Origin: Methylobacterium currus
GTDB lineage: Bacteria > Pseudomonadota > Alphaproteobacteria > Rhizobiales > Beijerinckiaceae
DNA: 64,000 bases
Assembly (NCBI RefSeq): GCF_003058325.1
Contig: NZ_CP028843.1
Location: forward strand, 146,501-210,500
Direction of reading: 5' to 3'
In this document: in pieces, positions 49,306 through 57,464 of the stretch
Position numbering within the stretch: position 1 is the first letter of the stretch
Layout of the letters: each line of letters opens with the position of its first letter
Notes under the pieces: model-generated
The model's input: only the letters and a program-made list of their open reading frames with translations
What the model was told of the DNA's origin: nothing
Databases searched by the model: none
Translations under genes and position numbers: made by a program

Positions 49306-52049
49306 TGGACCGCGATCCGATCGTCTTCGCCTGGCGCAGCGCCAAGCGCCGGCACGCCGCCGCCGTCGCGGTCGCCCTCGGGCTCGGCTTTCCGCTGGTC
49401 GGGCTCGGGCTGCTCGCCCTGCGCGACCTCGTCGACGAGCTGCTGGCGCTGGCCGAGCCGGGGCGAGGGCCGATCCACTTCCTCCACCTCGTCGTGCCGA
49501 TGCCGGAGCGATGGGCGGAGCGACTGGGTGGTCACGGCCTGGTGCTGATGCCCGGCTGGCCGCTGCCGGAGAGCGCCCTGACCCTGTGGGCGCTGGGCTG
49601 CCTGATCGGCGTCGCCCTGTCCCTCGCCCTCCTCGGCTGGGGCGTGGCGCGGCTCTGCGTGACGGCGCAGGCCGAGGCGGTGCGCCGCCTGCGGGAATTG
49701 GCCGAGGACGCGATCCTGCGCTCCGGGCCGGCCGCCCGGGACGATGCGCGGGCGCTCGCCGGGCAGGTCGGGGCGGCGATCCGCGCCGCGGACGGGCTTC
49801 TGGCCGTCGGCATCCTGGTCCCGGCGCTGGCGGCGGGCGCCGTGCTGGTGACGCTGGCGGTCGCCGCGGCGGTGGCGCCGCGCCTCATCGCGGTGGCGGG
49901 CATCAGCCTGGTGGCGGCGGCGCTCGCGCGCCAGCTCCTCATCGCCCGCACCGAGCGCCGGGACGACCAGCGCCGGCTGGAGGGCGCCGCCCTGGAGCGC
50001 GGCCTCACCGACCTGGTGCGGCGCCTGCCGGCGGTGCGGGCCCACGGCACCACCGCCTTCGAGCATGCCCGCCTCGGCCACGTCGCGGAGCGGGCCCGCC
50101 GGGCCCTGACGGCGACCGAGGACGAGCTCTCCCGCGCCCGCGCCCCGGCGCTCGCGCTCGCGGTGCTGGTGCCGACCCTCGTGCTCGCCGCCGCCCTCTG
50201 GCAGGGGCCGGCGCCGGCCATGCCGGTGAGCCCCGGCGGCCTGTCGGCGGTGCTGGGTGCGCTCGCCGTGGCGTCGAGCGCGGTGGCCGCCTTCCTGCGC
50301 CAGAACCGGCGCCGGCGTGCCGCCCTGCCGGCCTTCCGGGAGATCGCCCGCGCCACCGCGTCGCTCGAGGCGCGCGCCCGGGCGCCGCGCCGGCTGCGCA
50401 GCCAGTCGGCACATCTGCCCGATGGTGGTCCCATCGTGCTCTCGAACGTCGCGGCCTACGATCCGGCCTCGGGCGAGCGGTTGATCGGCCTCGACCTGAC
50501 CGTGCCGATGCCGGGCCACGTGGCGATCCTCGGCGACCGCGGCAGCGGCGGGCGGGTGCTGGCGGCGCTGATCGCCGGCCAGCTCGAGCCCACCGTCGGA
50601 GCGGTGACCTATGCGGGCACCGATTTGCGCTCGGTCGAACCGGCGGAGCGGGCCCGGCGCATCGCCTATGCGGGCGCCGAGCCGGTGCTGATGACCGGCA
50701 CGCTCCTGCAGAACCTGCTCTACGGCGATCCCGCCTTCGCCGACGGATCGAGTCCCGATGCGGGCGCGCCGCCGGCCGGCGAGCTGGAAGAGCGGCTGGT
50801 CGAGGCCCTGTCGGTCACCGGGCTCGACCGGCTGGTCTACGGGCGAGGGCTCGCCAGCGTGCTGCCGCGCCGGCTCGACGCGGCCACCGCCGCCGCGATC
50901 GTCGAGACACGGGGCGCCCTGCGGGCCGCGCTGACGGCGGATCAGGCCGCCCACCTGATCGAGCCGTTCGACCCCGCCCGCTACAACCGCCAGGCGACGG
51001 TGGGCGAGAACATCCTGTTCGGGGCGCCGGTCGGCTCGGCCTTCTCGGAGGCGCGGCTCGCCGGCCATCCCTTCACCCGGGCGGTGCTGGAGGCGGAAGG
51101 GCTGACCCGGCCGATGACCGAGATGGGGCTGGCCATCGCGCGGGCCACCGTCGAGATCTTCTCCGACCTGCCGGACGACCACCCGCTCTTCGACGCCTTC
51201 TCGCTGTTCCCGGCCCGGGAGCGCGGCTTCTTCGAGGACCTGGTGGCGCGCCAGCCCGAGGCCTCCGGCTGGCGCCGCGGCCCCGCCGGCCAGCGCGACC
51301 GCGCCCGGCTGATCGGCCTTTGCCTGCGCTACAGCGAGACCCGGCACCGCTTCGGCCTCATCGACGAGGCGATGGAGGCGCGCCTCGTCGCGGCACGGCG
51401 CACCTTCGCGGCCCTGCTGCCGGCCTCGCTCCAGGGCTCGGTGGAGTTCTACGACCCGGGCAAGGTCACCGCCGCGGCGAGCCTGGAGGAGAACCTGCTG
51501 TTCGGCCGCATCGCCGGGGCCGAGGCCGGGGCCGGGGCGCGGGTGCGCGCCCTGATGCAGGCGGTCCTGCGCGAGCGCGGCCTGGAGCGGACGGTCTACC
51601 GGTTCGGCCTCGCCAGCCAGGTCGATCCGCGGGCGGCCGACAGCGGGCTGGGAGGGCGCGACGGCTTCACGGCGTCCGAGCGCATGGCGATCGACCTCGC
51701 CCGCTGCCTGGTGCGCCAGCCCGACATCCTGGTGATCGGCCTTGCCCTCGACGATCGCGGCGCGCCCGAGATCATGGCCGGGATCGAGCGGCTGCGGGCG
51801 GCCCGGGCCGGGCGCGGCCTCGTGGTCTGCCTGCCGGACGAGTGCCGGCCGGATCAGTCCGGGTCGAATCTTGCGGCCCCCTTCGACCTCGTGCTGCGGG
51901 CCGAGCGCAACACGGTGGTGCGGACCAGTCTCCCCGGCCCGTCGGCGGATGCGCCGGAGGTAGGTCTTCCCGTCACGGCCGCGCTCGGGCAGGATGCTGC
52001 ACGATCCACAGGCCCGGTGCGCGAGCACACCCGCTTAACGACAGATTAG
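49305..52049 (+). CDS. ABC exporter-like protein with degenerate ATPase and repeated Q-loop segments
   Basis: A 914-residue protein. Residues about 20-330 hold several hydrophobic helices of an ABC exporter membrane domain. The nucleotide-binding domain begins near 375 (VLSNVAAYDPASG). Its Walker A position reads GDRGSGGR (410-417), so the P-loop lysine and Ser/Thr are gone. The segment after the Q-loop is present three times: NLLYG (470-474), NILFG (569-573) and NLLFG (730-734), with two well-matched neighbours, GLDRLVYGRGLAS (506-518) and GLERTVYRFGLAS (759-771). A signature-like GLGGRDGFTASERMAIDLAR (781-800) and Walker B-like DILVIGLALDD (807-817) follow. ATP hydrolysis is doubtful. It may be a structural or regulatory partner. 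Confidence 0.8.
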   Translation: MDRDPIVFAWRSAKRRHAAAVAVALGLGFPLVGLGLLALRDLVDELLALAEPGRGPIHFLHLVVPMPERWAERLGGHGLVLMPGWPLPESALTLWALGCLIGVALSLALLGWGVARLCVTAQAEAVRRLRELAEDAILRSGPAARDDARALAGQVGAAIRAADGLLAVGILVPALAAGAVLVTLAVAAAVAPRLIAVAGISLVAAALARQLLIARTERRDDQRRLEGAALERGLTDLVRRLPAVRAHGTTAFEHARLGHVAERARRALTATEDELSRARAPALALAVLVPTLVLAAALWQGPAPAMPVSPGGLSAVLGALAVASSAVAAFLRQNRRRRAALPAFREIARATASLEARARAPRRLRSQSAHLPDGGPIVLSNVAAYDPASGERLIGLDLTVPMPGHVAILGDRGSGGRVLAALIAGQLEPTVGAVTYAGTDLRSVEPAERARRIAYAGAEPVLMTGTLLQNLLYGDPAFADGSSPDAGAPPAGELEERLVEALSVTGLDRLVYGRGLASVLPRRLDAATAAAIVETRGALRAALTADQAAHLIEPFDPARYNRQATVGENILFGAPVGSAFSEARLAGHPFTRAVLEAEGLTRPMTEMGLAIARATVEIFSDLPDDHPLFDAFSLFPARERGFFEDLVARQPEASGWRRGPAGQRDRARLIGLCLRYSETRHRFGLIDEAMEARLVAARRTFAALLPASLQGSVEFYDPGKVTAAASLEENLLFGRIAGAEAGAGARVRALMQAVLRERGLERTVYRFGLASQVDPRAADSGLGGRDGFTASERMAIDLARCLVRQPDILVIGLALDDRGAPEIMAGIERLRAARAGRGLVVCLPDECRPDQSGSNLAAPFDLVLRAERNTVVRTSLPGPSADAPEVGLPVTAALGQDAARSTGPVREHTRLTTD

Positions 52050-52226
52050 GCCGTCCGGGGGAACCTTCGTCTTGTGCTCATCGTTCGTGACGCACATCTC
52101 TCGTGCACAGCCCACCATAGTGTCTTGCCGGACCGTCCGGCCGGAGCATCCGCCATGTGCGTCATCGCACATCCAACCCCGACAACCCCCATCACGGTCG
52201 CCGGCATGACAACGAGGGGTCCTCTC

Positions 52227-53114
52227 ATGGAAGCCGGCCTGACGCTCCGGTTCTGGGGCGTCAGGGGGTCGACTTGCGCCTCCGGTCCGGAATTCGTGGA
52301 ATTCGGCGGGCATACCCCCTGCGTCGAGGTCCGCTGCGGCGAGCGGCTGTTCGTGATCGATGCCGGCACCGGCATCAACGCGTTCGGCGCCCATCACCGC
52401 GACCGGCTGCCCCAGCGGGTCGACCTGCTCCTGAGCCACCTCCATCTCGACCATGTCGGCGGCCTGCCGTTCATGAAGCCAGCGATCCTCGACCCCTCGC
52501 GCGAGATCCACACCTGGTGCGGCAACCTCGACGGGGCGAGCGCCGCCGAGCCCCTCGACCGGCTGTTCTCGCCCCCGCTCTTCCCGATCACCCTCGACGT
52601 GCTGCCCGCCCGCTTCGTGCATCACGGCTTCCGGGCCGGCGAGAGCCTGACCTTCCCGGACGGCGCCGTGGTCGACACCATCCCGCTCCAGCATCCCCAG
52701 GGCGCCACGGGCTACCGCTTCCGCCATGGCGGCCGCGCCGTCTGCTACATCAGCGACCTGGAGCATTCGGAGCCCTGGCCCGATCCGGCTCTGCTCGACT
52801 TCGTGCGCGGTTCGGACCTCGTGATCTATGACGGCATGTTCACGCAGGGCGAGTACCCGGCCTGCCGCGGCTGGGGTCACTCGACCTGGCAGAAGGGCGT
52901 CGAACTGTGCCGCGCCGGCGGAGTCGGGCGGCTCGCCATCGTGCACCTCTATCCGCAGCACACCGACGCGCTGCTGCGCGAGCTGGAGTGCCAGATGCAG
53001 GCCGACATGCCCGGCGCCTTCGTGGCCCGCGAGCGCCAGGAGATCACCTTCGCGGCCGTCGCGGCGGCAAGCCCGCGGCGCCGGCGCGCCGCGCGGATCG
53101 CGGCATTGGCCTAA
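52227..53114 (+). CDS. MBL-fold metallo-hydrolase
   Basis: A 295-residue metallo-beta-lactamase-fold enzyme. It opens with LRFWGVRGSTCASGPEFVEFGGHTPCVEV, has the metal motif SHLHLDHVGGLPF (HxHxDH), an aspartate strand (DAGTGIN) and the C-terminal LYPQHTD histidine. WGVRGSxxxxG is typical of the PhnP/cAMP phosphodiesterase-like subgroup, where it may hydrolyse a cyclic phosphodiester. The ATG at 52227 has GAGGGG 7 nt upstream; an in-frame ATG at 52206 is possible. It stands alone after the ABC-like gene. The substrate is unknown. Confidence 0.9.
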   Translation: MEAGLTLRFWGVRGSTCASGPEFVEFGGHTPCVEVRCGERLFVIDAGTGINAFGAHHRDRLPQRVDLLLSHLHLDHVGGLPFMKPAILDPSREIHTWCGNLDGASAAEPLDRLFSPPLFPITLDVLPARFVHHGFRAGESLTFPDGAVVDTIPLQHPQGATGYRFRHGGRAVCYISDLEHSEPWPDPALLDFVRGSDLVIYDGMFTQGEYPACRGWGHSTWQKGVELCRAGGVGRLAIVHLYPQHTDALLRELECQMQADMPGAFVARERQEITFAAVAAASPRRRRAARIAALA

Positions 53115-53120
53115 GTCTCT

Positions 53121-53187
53121 CTCACGCAACTCCCGATCGCCGTCGTTGCTCGCCGAGGCAGCGTCAGCGCAGCGGGAGTTGCGTGAG
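53121..53187. terminator. 15-bp perfect inverted repeat with 37-nt loop
   Basis: CTCACGCAACTCCCG (53121-53135) and CGGGAGTTGCGTGAG (53173-53187) pair perfectly. It lies between the convergent MBL-fold and NicO genes, 6 nt from each stop codon, and probably ends both transcripts. The loop is long (37 nt) and GC-rich; a small mobile element cannot be excluded. Confidence 0.6.
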
Positions 53188-53192
53188 GGGCA

Positions 53193-54197
53193 CTAGAACG
53201 CCGCGGCGGCCCAGCCCGAGAGCAGCCCGGCACCCAGCACCAGCACGAAGGCGGCGGCCCACAATTCGAGCACGCCGACCGCGATCGCCCCGCCCTGGCC
53301 GCGGCCCCCGGCAAGCCGCAGGGCCAGCGCCTTGGCGAAGACCGCGAGCGCCGTCAGCAATCCGGTGGTGATCGCGGTGCCGAGCGCCATCGCCAGGGTG
53401 GCGGCCACGCCGGCCCACAGGATGCCCTGCGACAAAGCGAAGACAAGCACCAGGACCGCACCGGCGCAAGGGCGGGTCCCGGCGGCCAGGACCACGCCGG
53501 CCTGCTCGCGCAAGGTCGTCAGCCGCTCGACGCGCGTCCCGTCGGCGAGGCCGGCATGGCCGCAATCGGGCCCGCAGGCCGGTCCCGCCTCGCGGTTGAG
53601 GAGCCGGGCGAGCTGCCCGGCCTTGCGCCAGGTCACCGCCGCCCCGAGCAACGCCACGCAGGCGAAGCCCGCGGTCTCGATCACCGTGCCGGCCTGGTTC
53701 AGGCCGGCGGCGGTCAGGCGCAGCAGGACCGCGCCGCCGCCGACCAGCGCCAGGGCGACGACGGCCTGGAGCAGCGCCGCGAGCAGGCTCAGGGTGAAGC
53801 CGCGCTTCAGGGCCCGCTCGCCGGCCATCAGGTAGCCGGCGATCACCGCCTTGCCGTGGCCGGGCCCGGCGGCGTGCAGGACCCCGTAGGCGAAGCCGAG
53901 ACCGATGAGGGTCAGGGTGCCGTCCCGCCCGGCCTTGACCGCCGACACCGCCGCCTGGAGCGCCTGGGAGAAGCCCGCCTGCATGGCGAGCAGCCAGGCC
54001 CCGAGGCTGGTGGCGCCGGTGGGCGCCGCCTCGCGAAAGCCGATGCCGAAGGGCGAGCGCGGCGGCGCCCGGAAGCCCGGCGCCAGGAGCCCGAGCAGGG
54101 CCGCGAGCACGGCGCAAGCGGCCAGGATTGCGAGCGCCGCGAGGACCAGGCGCTGGAGCCCGCGGGAGGGGGGGTTGAGGCTGAGCGTGCTCAGCAT
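53193..54197 (-). CDS. Nickel/cobalt efflux protein (NicO/RcnA-like)
   Basis: A 334-residue membrane protein with about seven hydrophobic helices. The NicO signature is GLGFAYGVLHAAGPGHGKAVIAGYLMAGERALKRGF (HxxGPGHGK), and later GTRPCAGAVLVLVFALSQGILWAGVAATLAMALGTAI. The central cytoplasmic or periplasmic loop carries a CGPDCGHAG segment that could bind metal. The ATG at 54197 overlaps the DUF1007 stop by 7 nt, so the two are co-translated. The pair resembles known nickel/cobalt export modules; specificity is not settled. Confidence 0.92.
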   Translation of the reverse strand: MLSTLSLNPPSRGLQRLVLAALAILAACAVLAALLGLLAPGFRAPPRSPFGIGFREAAPTGATSLGAWLLAMQAGFSQALQAAVSAVKAGRDGTLTLIGLGFAYGVLHAAGPGHGKAVIAGYLMAGERALKRGFTLSLLAALLQAVVALALVGGGAVLLRLTAAGLNQAGTVIETAGFACVALLGAAVTWRKAGQLARLLNREAGPACGPDCGHAGLADGTRVERLTTLREQAGVVLAAGTRPCAGAVLVLVFALSQGILWAGVAATLAMALGTAITTGLLTALAVFAKALALRLAGGRGQGGAIAVGVLELWAAAFVLVLGAGLLSGWAAAAF

Positions 54198-54835
54198 GCG
54201 ACGACGATCCGGTTGGCGAACTGCACCCCGTAGGTCGACGCGGCGGTCATCGCCTCGAAGAACGCCTCGGACATGCCGGTGGCGGCCGGCACCGGGGCCG
54301 CACTCTTCGGCCGGTGGGCGGTGGCGCGGCAGCCGGCCGGGGCGCCCTTGAGCGTCGCGAAGCCGTCGCCGTCGGCGAGGCTGAACGCGACGAAGTAGGT
54401 CGGGTCGAAGACCTCGAGCGAGGCGGTGCCGGCGACCGGCGCCTTGAGCGGCAGGGTGAAGCGCAGGGTGAGCTGCCCGTCCGTGAAGGTCATCGCCGGA
54501 TCGGTCGCGGGGCCGACATCCTGCTTGCGGCCGTCGACCTTCAGCTGCGTGAAGTAGCCCTGCTCGGCGAGGTTCTCGGCATTGTCGCGCGCGAGCGCCG
54601 CCAAGGCCGCCGGGTTCACCGGCCCGGTCGTCGATTGGCCGAGGCCCTGGACCGCGAAGGCGGAATAGGTCGGATCGAAGGTCCAGGCGTGGCGCACCGC
54701 CCGCAATGCCCCGTCCGGCCCGTAATCGAGCTCGGCCCGAGTGGTGATCCAGACATGCGGATGCGCGAGGGCCGGACTCGCCGCGACGAGCGCGGCCCCG
54801 GCGAGGAGGAGCGGGAGGGAGCAAGAGCGCGGCAT
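54191..54835 (-). CDS. DUF1007 periplasmic protein of metal efflux pair
   Basis: A 214-residue exported protein. The signal peptide is MPRSCSLPLLLAGAALVAASPALA; the mature protein begins HPHVWITTRAEL, the DUF1007 hallmark, with HPHVW a likely metal-binding N-terminus. VRHAWTFDPTYSAFAVQGL and the later CRATAHRP stretch follow. DUF1007 proteins are encoded beside NicO-type exporters and may deliver nickel or cobalt. AAGGAC lies upstream of the ATG at 54835. The gene overlaps the exporter gene by 7 nt. Confidence 0.9.
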   Translation of the reverse strand: MPRSCSLPLLLAGAALVAASPALAHPHVWITTRAELDYGPDGALRAVRHAWTFDPTYSAFAVQGLGQSTTGPVNPAALAALARDNAENLAEQGYFTQLKVDGRKQDVGPATDPAMTFTDGQLTLRFTLPLKAPVAGTASLEVFDPTYFVAFSLADGDGFATLKGAPAGCRATAHRPKSAAPVPAATGMSEAFFEAMTAASTYGVQFANRIVVAC

Positions 54836-55014
54836 GACGATGTCCTTCGGCGACGCTCGCCCCTCCTGGTCAACCACCGGTAAAGCGCGCGGCGCCTCCG
54901 GCTTCCGCACTGGTCCCGCCGCATTGCGGCGGGAGCGGGGCGGGAGGAGCCGGTTTGCCCCTCCGCCGCTCTTCTGCCACTCCAAGCGGGATCACACCCG
55001 CGGGAGCACCGGGC

Positions 55015-55866
55015 ATGAAGGACTTTCCGGCCGCCTATCAGGTCAGCGAGGGCTCGGCCCTGTCGGTCGACCGGCCGTTCTACGCGCGGATCGCCGCCGA
55101 GACCGGCGGGCGCGAGCGGGTCGACAGCTTCACCATCCCGATCCGCACCGGGCGGGCCTGGAGCGTGCCGGCGGGCCATGTCTTCCGGATCGTGGCGCCC
55201 GAGGGGCCGCAGGTCGGCGACCTCAACATCTGGAACCGGCACGACCCGCGCGAGCGGCTCTGGGCGGCGCGCACCCGCCAGCTCCAGGGCGCCCATGTCT
55301 CGACCTTCGACCGGCTGTGGTCGACCCTGCCGTTCCTGCGCCCGCTGGTCACCATCACGGCCGACAGCTTGAGCCATTACGGCACCGACGAGTATGGCGG
55401 CCGGGTCCATGATCTCCTCGGCACCCGCTGCGACCCCTATGTCAACAAGCTGCTCACCGGCCAGGACTTCCACTTCCACTGCCACTCGAACCTGGTCCGC
55501 GCGGTGATGCCGTTCGGCCTGACCGAGTTCGACGTGCACGACGTGCTCAACGTGTTCCAGGTCACCGGCCTCAACCACGACGACATGTACTTCATGCGCG
55601 ACTGCCCGGCGAAGGCGGGCGACTATCTCGAGTTCTTCGCCGAGATCGACCTGCTCTGCGCCCTCTCGACCTGCCCGGGCGGCGACCTCTCGGTGCCGCT
55701 CTGGGGGCCGGATGCCCGCGATCCGATCGAGGTCTGCCGCCCCTTGGGCGTCGAGGTGTACCGGCTGGCGCCGGAGCTGACGGAAGGCTGGCAGAGCCCG
55801 GGCGTGGCGCCCTATCGCGGCCAGCACGGGCTCCGCGCCGAGAAGGGCTGGTGGGACAAGGCCTAA
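55015..55866 (+). CDS. DUF1989 (urea carboxylase-associated) protein
   Basis: A 283-residue protein. GHVFRIVAPEGPQVGDLNIWNRHDPRERLWAARTRQLQGAHVSTFDRLWSTLPFLRP and the cysteine/histidine-rich TRCDPYVNKLLTGQDFHFHCHSNLVRAV are typical of DUF1989, proteins often linked to urea carboxylase and, in some cases, acting as guanidine-handling or related hydrolytic enzymes. Metal binding by the C/H residues is likely. No urea carboxylase is in the window, so this stands alone. The ATG at 55015 has GGGAG upstream. Its stop overlaps the convergent TauE gene by 4 nt. Confidence 0.88.
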   Translation: MKDFPAAYQVSEGSALSVDRPFYARIAAETGGRERVDSFTIPIRTGRAWSVPAGHVFRIVAPEGPQVGDLNIWNRHDPRERLWAARTRQLQGAHVSTFDRLWSTLPFLRPLVTITADSLSHYGTDEYGGRVHDLLGTRCDPYVNKLLTGQDFHFHCHSNLVRAVMPFGLTEFDVHDVLNVFQVTGLNHDDMYFMRDCPAKAGDYLEFFAEIDLLCALSTCPGGDLSVPLWGPDARDPIEVCRPLGVEVYRLAPELTEGWQSPGVAPYRGQHGLRAEKGWWDKA

Positions 55867-56618
55867 CGCAGGGGTAGCGCGAGGCAGACCGCCACCAGGA
55901 TCACCGCGTAGGCGACGGTCCGGAACATCCGGTCGGAGGCGAGGCGAAAGCCGTGCGATCCGGCCGCGAGGCCGAGACCGTAGGGCAGGAGCAGCGGCAG
56001 GGCCTCGGCGAAGCGGGGCCCCGACAGCACCCCGGTCGCCGTGAACACGACGCCCGACACCAGGGTCGAGAGGCCGAAATAGGCCATCAGGTTGTCGCGC
56101 ACCTGGGCTCCCGAGGCGCGCTGGCTGGCGAGCCAGAACACCGCGAGCGGCATGCCGCCGAGCGCGGCAAAGCCGCTCGCCAGCCCCGAGGCGCCCCCGG
56201 TGGCGAGCGAGAGCGGCAGCGACGGGACGCCGCGATAGCGCCAGCCCGAGACGAGCGCCGCCAGCGCCAGCAGGATCGCGCCCGCGGTGATCCAGCGGGT
56301 CAGGTCCGGATCGAGCCGGGTGAGGAGCCAGACGCCGACCGGCAGCAGCAGGGTGGAGCCGACGAGCAGCGGAACGACCTCGCGCCAGGTCGCCCGCGGG
56401 GCGGAGCGGAGGCCGAACCACAGCGAGAACGGCGCGTCGACGACCCAGATCAGCCCCACCGCCGCCGCCGGACCGACCGCGGCGGCCGCCACCGGCACGA
56501 ACACCATCGCGAAGCCGAAGCCGGTGAAGCCGCGCACCAGACCGCCGACCAGGGCGGCGAGGAACAGGGTGGCGGCCCGGACATCGAGGGGCAGAAGGGT
56601 GGCGAGATCGGGCGACAT
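55863..56618 (-). CDS. TauE/SafE family anion exporter
   Basis: A 251-residue membrane protein with about eight hydrophobic segments. FLAALVGGLVRGFTGFGFAMVFVPVAAAAVGPAAAVGLIWVVD and the second internal repeat GGASGLASGFAALGGMPLAVFWLAS show the twofold TauE/SafE pattern with the conserved GGxxGFxxxGG motif. Family members export sulfite, sulfoacetate or other anions. The ATG at 56618 precedes the first helix. The neighbours give no hint to the substrate. Confidence 0.9.
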   Translation of the reverse strand: MSPDLATLLPLDVRAATLFLAALVGGLVRGFTGFGFAMVFVPVAAAAVGPAAAVGLIWVVDAPFSLWFGLRSAPRATWREVVPLLVGSTLLLPVGVWLLTRLDPDLTRWITAGAILLALAALVSGWRYRGVPSLPLSLATGGASGLASGFAALGGMPLAVFWLASQRASGAQVRDNLMAYFGLSTLVSGVVFTATGVLSGPRFAEALPLLLPYGLGLAAGSHGFRLASDRMFRTVAYAVILVAVCLALPLR

Positions 56619-56809
56619 GAGGCCACCACGCCGCCACGGCTACGGTTCGTCAAGGTGTCGGCCGCAAGAGTGCGAGGCGTGTTCACGGAACGTCCCGCGG
56701 TGGCGGCGCAGTCGTTTCCCGGCTACAGAACGGCGCGCTTCGCGCCGGGACGGATTCGCGGCATGATGCGGGCGCCGCCTGCACCCATTGCAAGGATATC
56801 CACGCGGCG

Positions 56810-57367
56810 ATGAGCGAACCCATCCGCATCCTCGGCATCGATCCGGGCCTGCGCCGCACCGGCTGGGGCCTGATCACCGTCACGGGCACCCGCCTCGCCT
56901 TCGTGGCGAGCGGCACCGTGACCTCGAACGGCGACGACGACCTCGCCACCCGCCTGCGCACCCTGCACGAGGGCCTGACCAAGGTCGTCGCCACCCTACT
57001 GCCCGACGAGGCGGCGGTGGAGGAGACCTTCGTCAACAAGGACGCGCAGGCGACTCTGAAGCTCGGCCATGCCCGCGCCGTGGCCCTGCTGGTGCCGGCC
57101 CTCGCCGGCCTGCCAGTGGCGGAATACGCCGCCAACCTGGTGAAGAAGACCGTGGTCGGCGCCGGCCACGCCGAGAAGGACCAGGTCGGCGCCATGGTGC
57201 GCTTCCTCTTGCCGAAGGCCACCGCCGACACCGCGGACGCTGCCGACGCGCTGGCGGTGGCGATCACCCATGCGAGCCACCGGGCGGCACGGGCCCGGGC
57301 CGCGACCCACGCCGCGGCGGCAGGACCCGCGGCGGCGCGGATCGCCCGCGCAGTCGCGCGGGGTTAG
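56810..57367 (+). CDS. ruvC: Crossover junction endodeoxyribonuclease RuvC
   Basis: A 185-residue Holliday-junction resolvase. [17 protein letters not shown] carries the first catalytic aspartate (D11), [25 protein letters not shown] the glutamate (E71/E72), and [17 protein letters not shown] the final acidic pair (D143/D146). The basic C-terminus is A/R-rich. RuvC normally stands with ruvA and ruvB; here neither is seen in the window, although they may lie elsewhere on the chromosome. The ATG at 56810 has GCGGCG upstream rather than a typical AGGAG. Confidence 0.96.
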   Translation: MSEPIRILGIDPGLRRTGWGLITVTGTRLAFVASGTVTSNGDDDLATRLRTLHEGLTKVVATLLPDEAAVEETFVNKDAQATLKLGHARAVALLVPALAGLPVAEYAANLVKKTVVGAGHAEKDQVGAMVRFLLPKATADTADAADALAVAITHASHRAARARAATHAAAAGPAAARIARAVARG

Positions 57368-57464
57368 GGTGGAAACCCGGTCGGCTCAGCGGCGCGAGCG
57401 GCTGCGCCCGAGGTGATCCTTCGGAACATCCGCTTACCGCCCGTCTCGGCGACCCTGCCCGGGA

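Noticed and set aside
49095..52028. Long minus-strand open frame of 977 codons opposite the ABC-like gene
   Set aside because: It is rich in H, R, G and Q without any recognisable motif, which is the usual antisense shadow of a GC-rich gene; the plus strand has clear transporter motifs.
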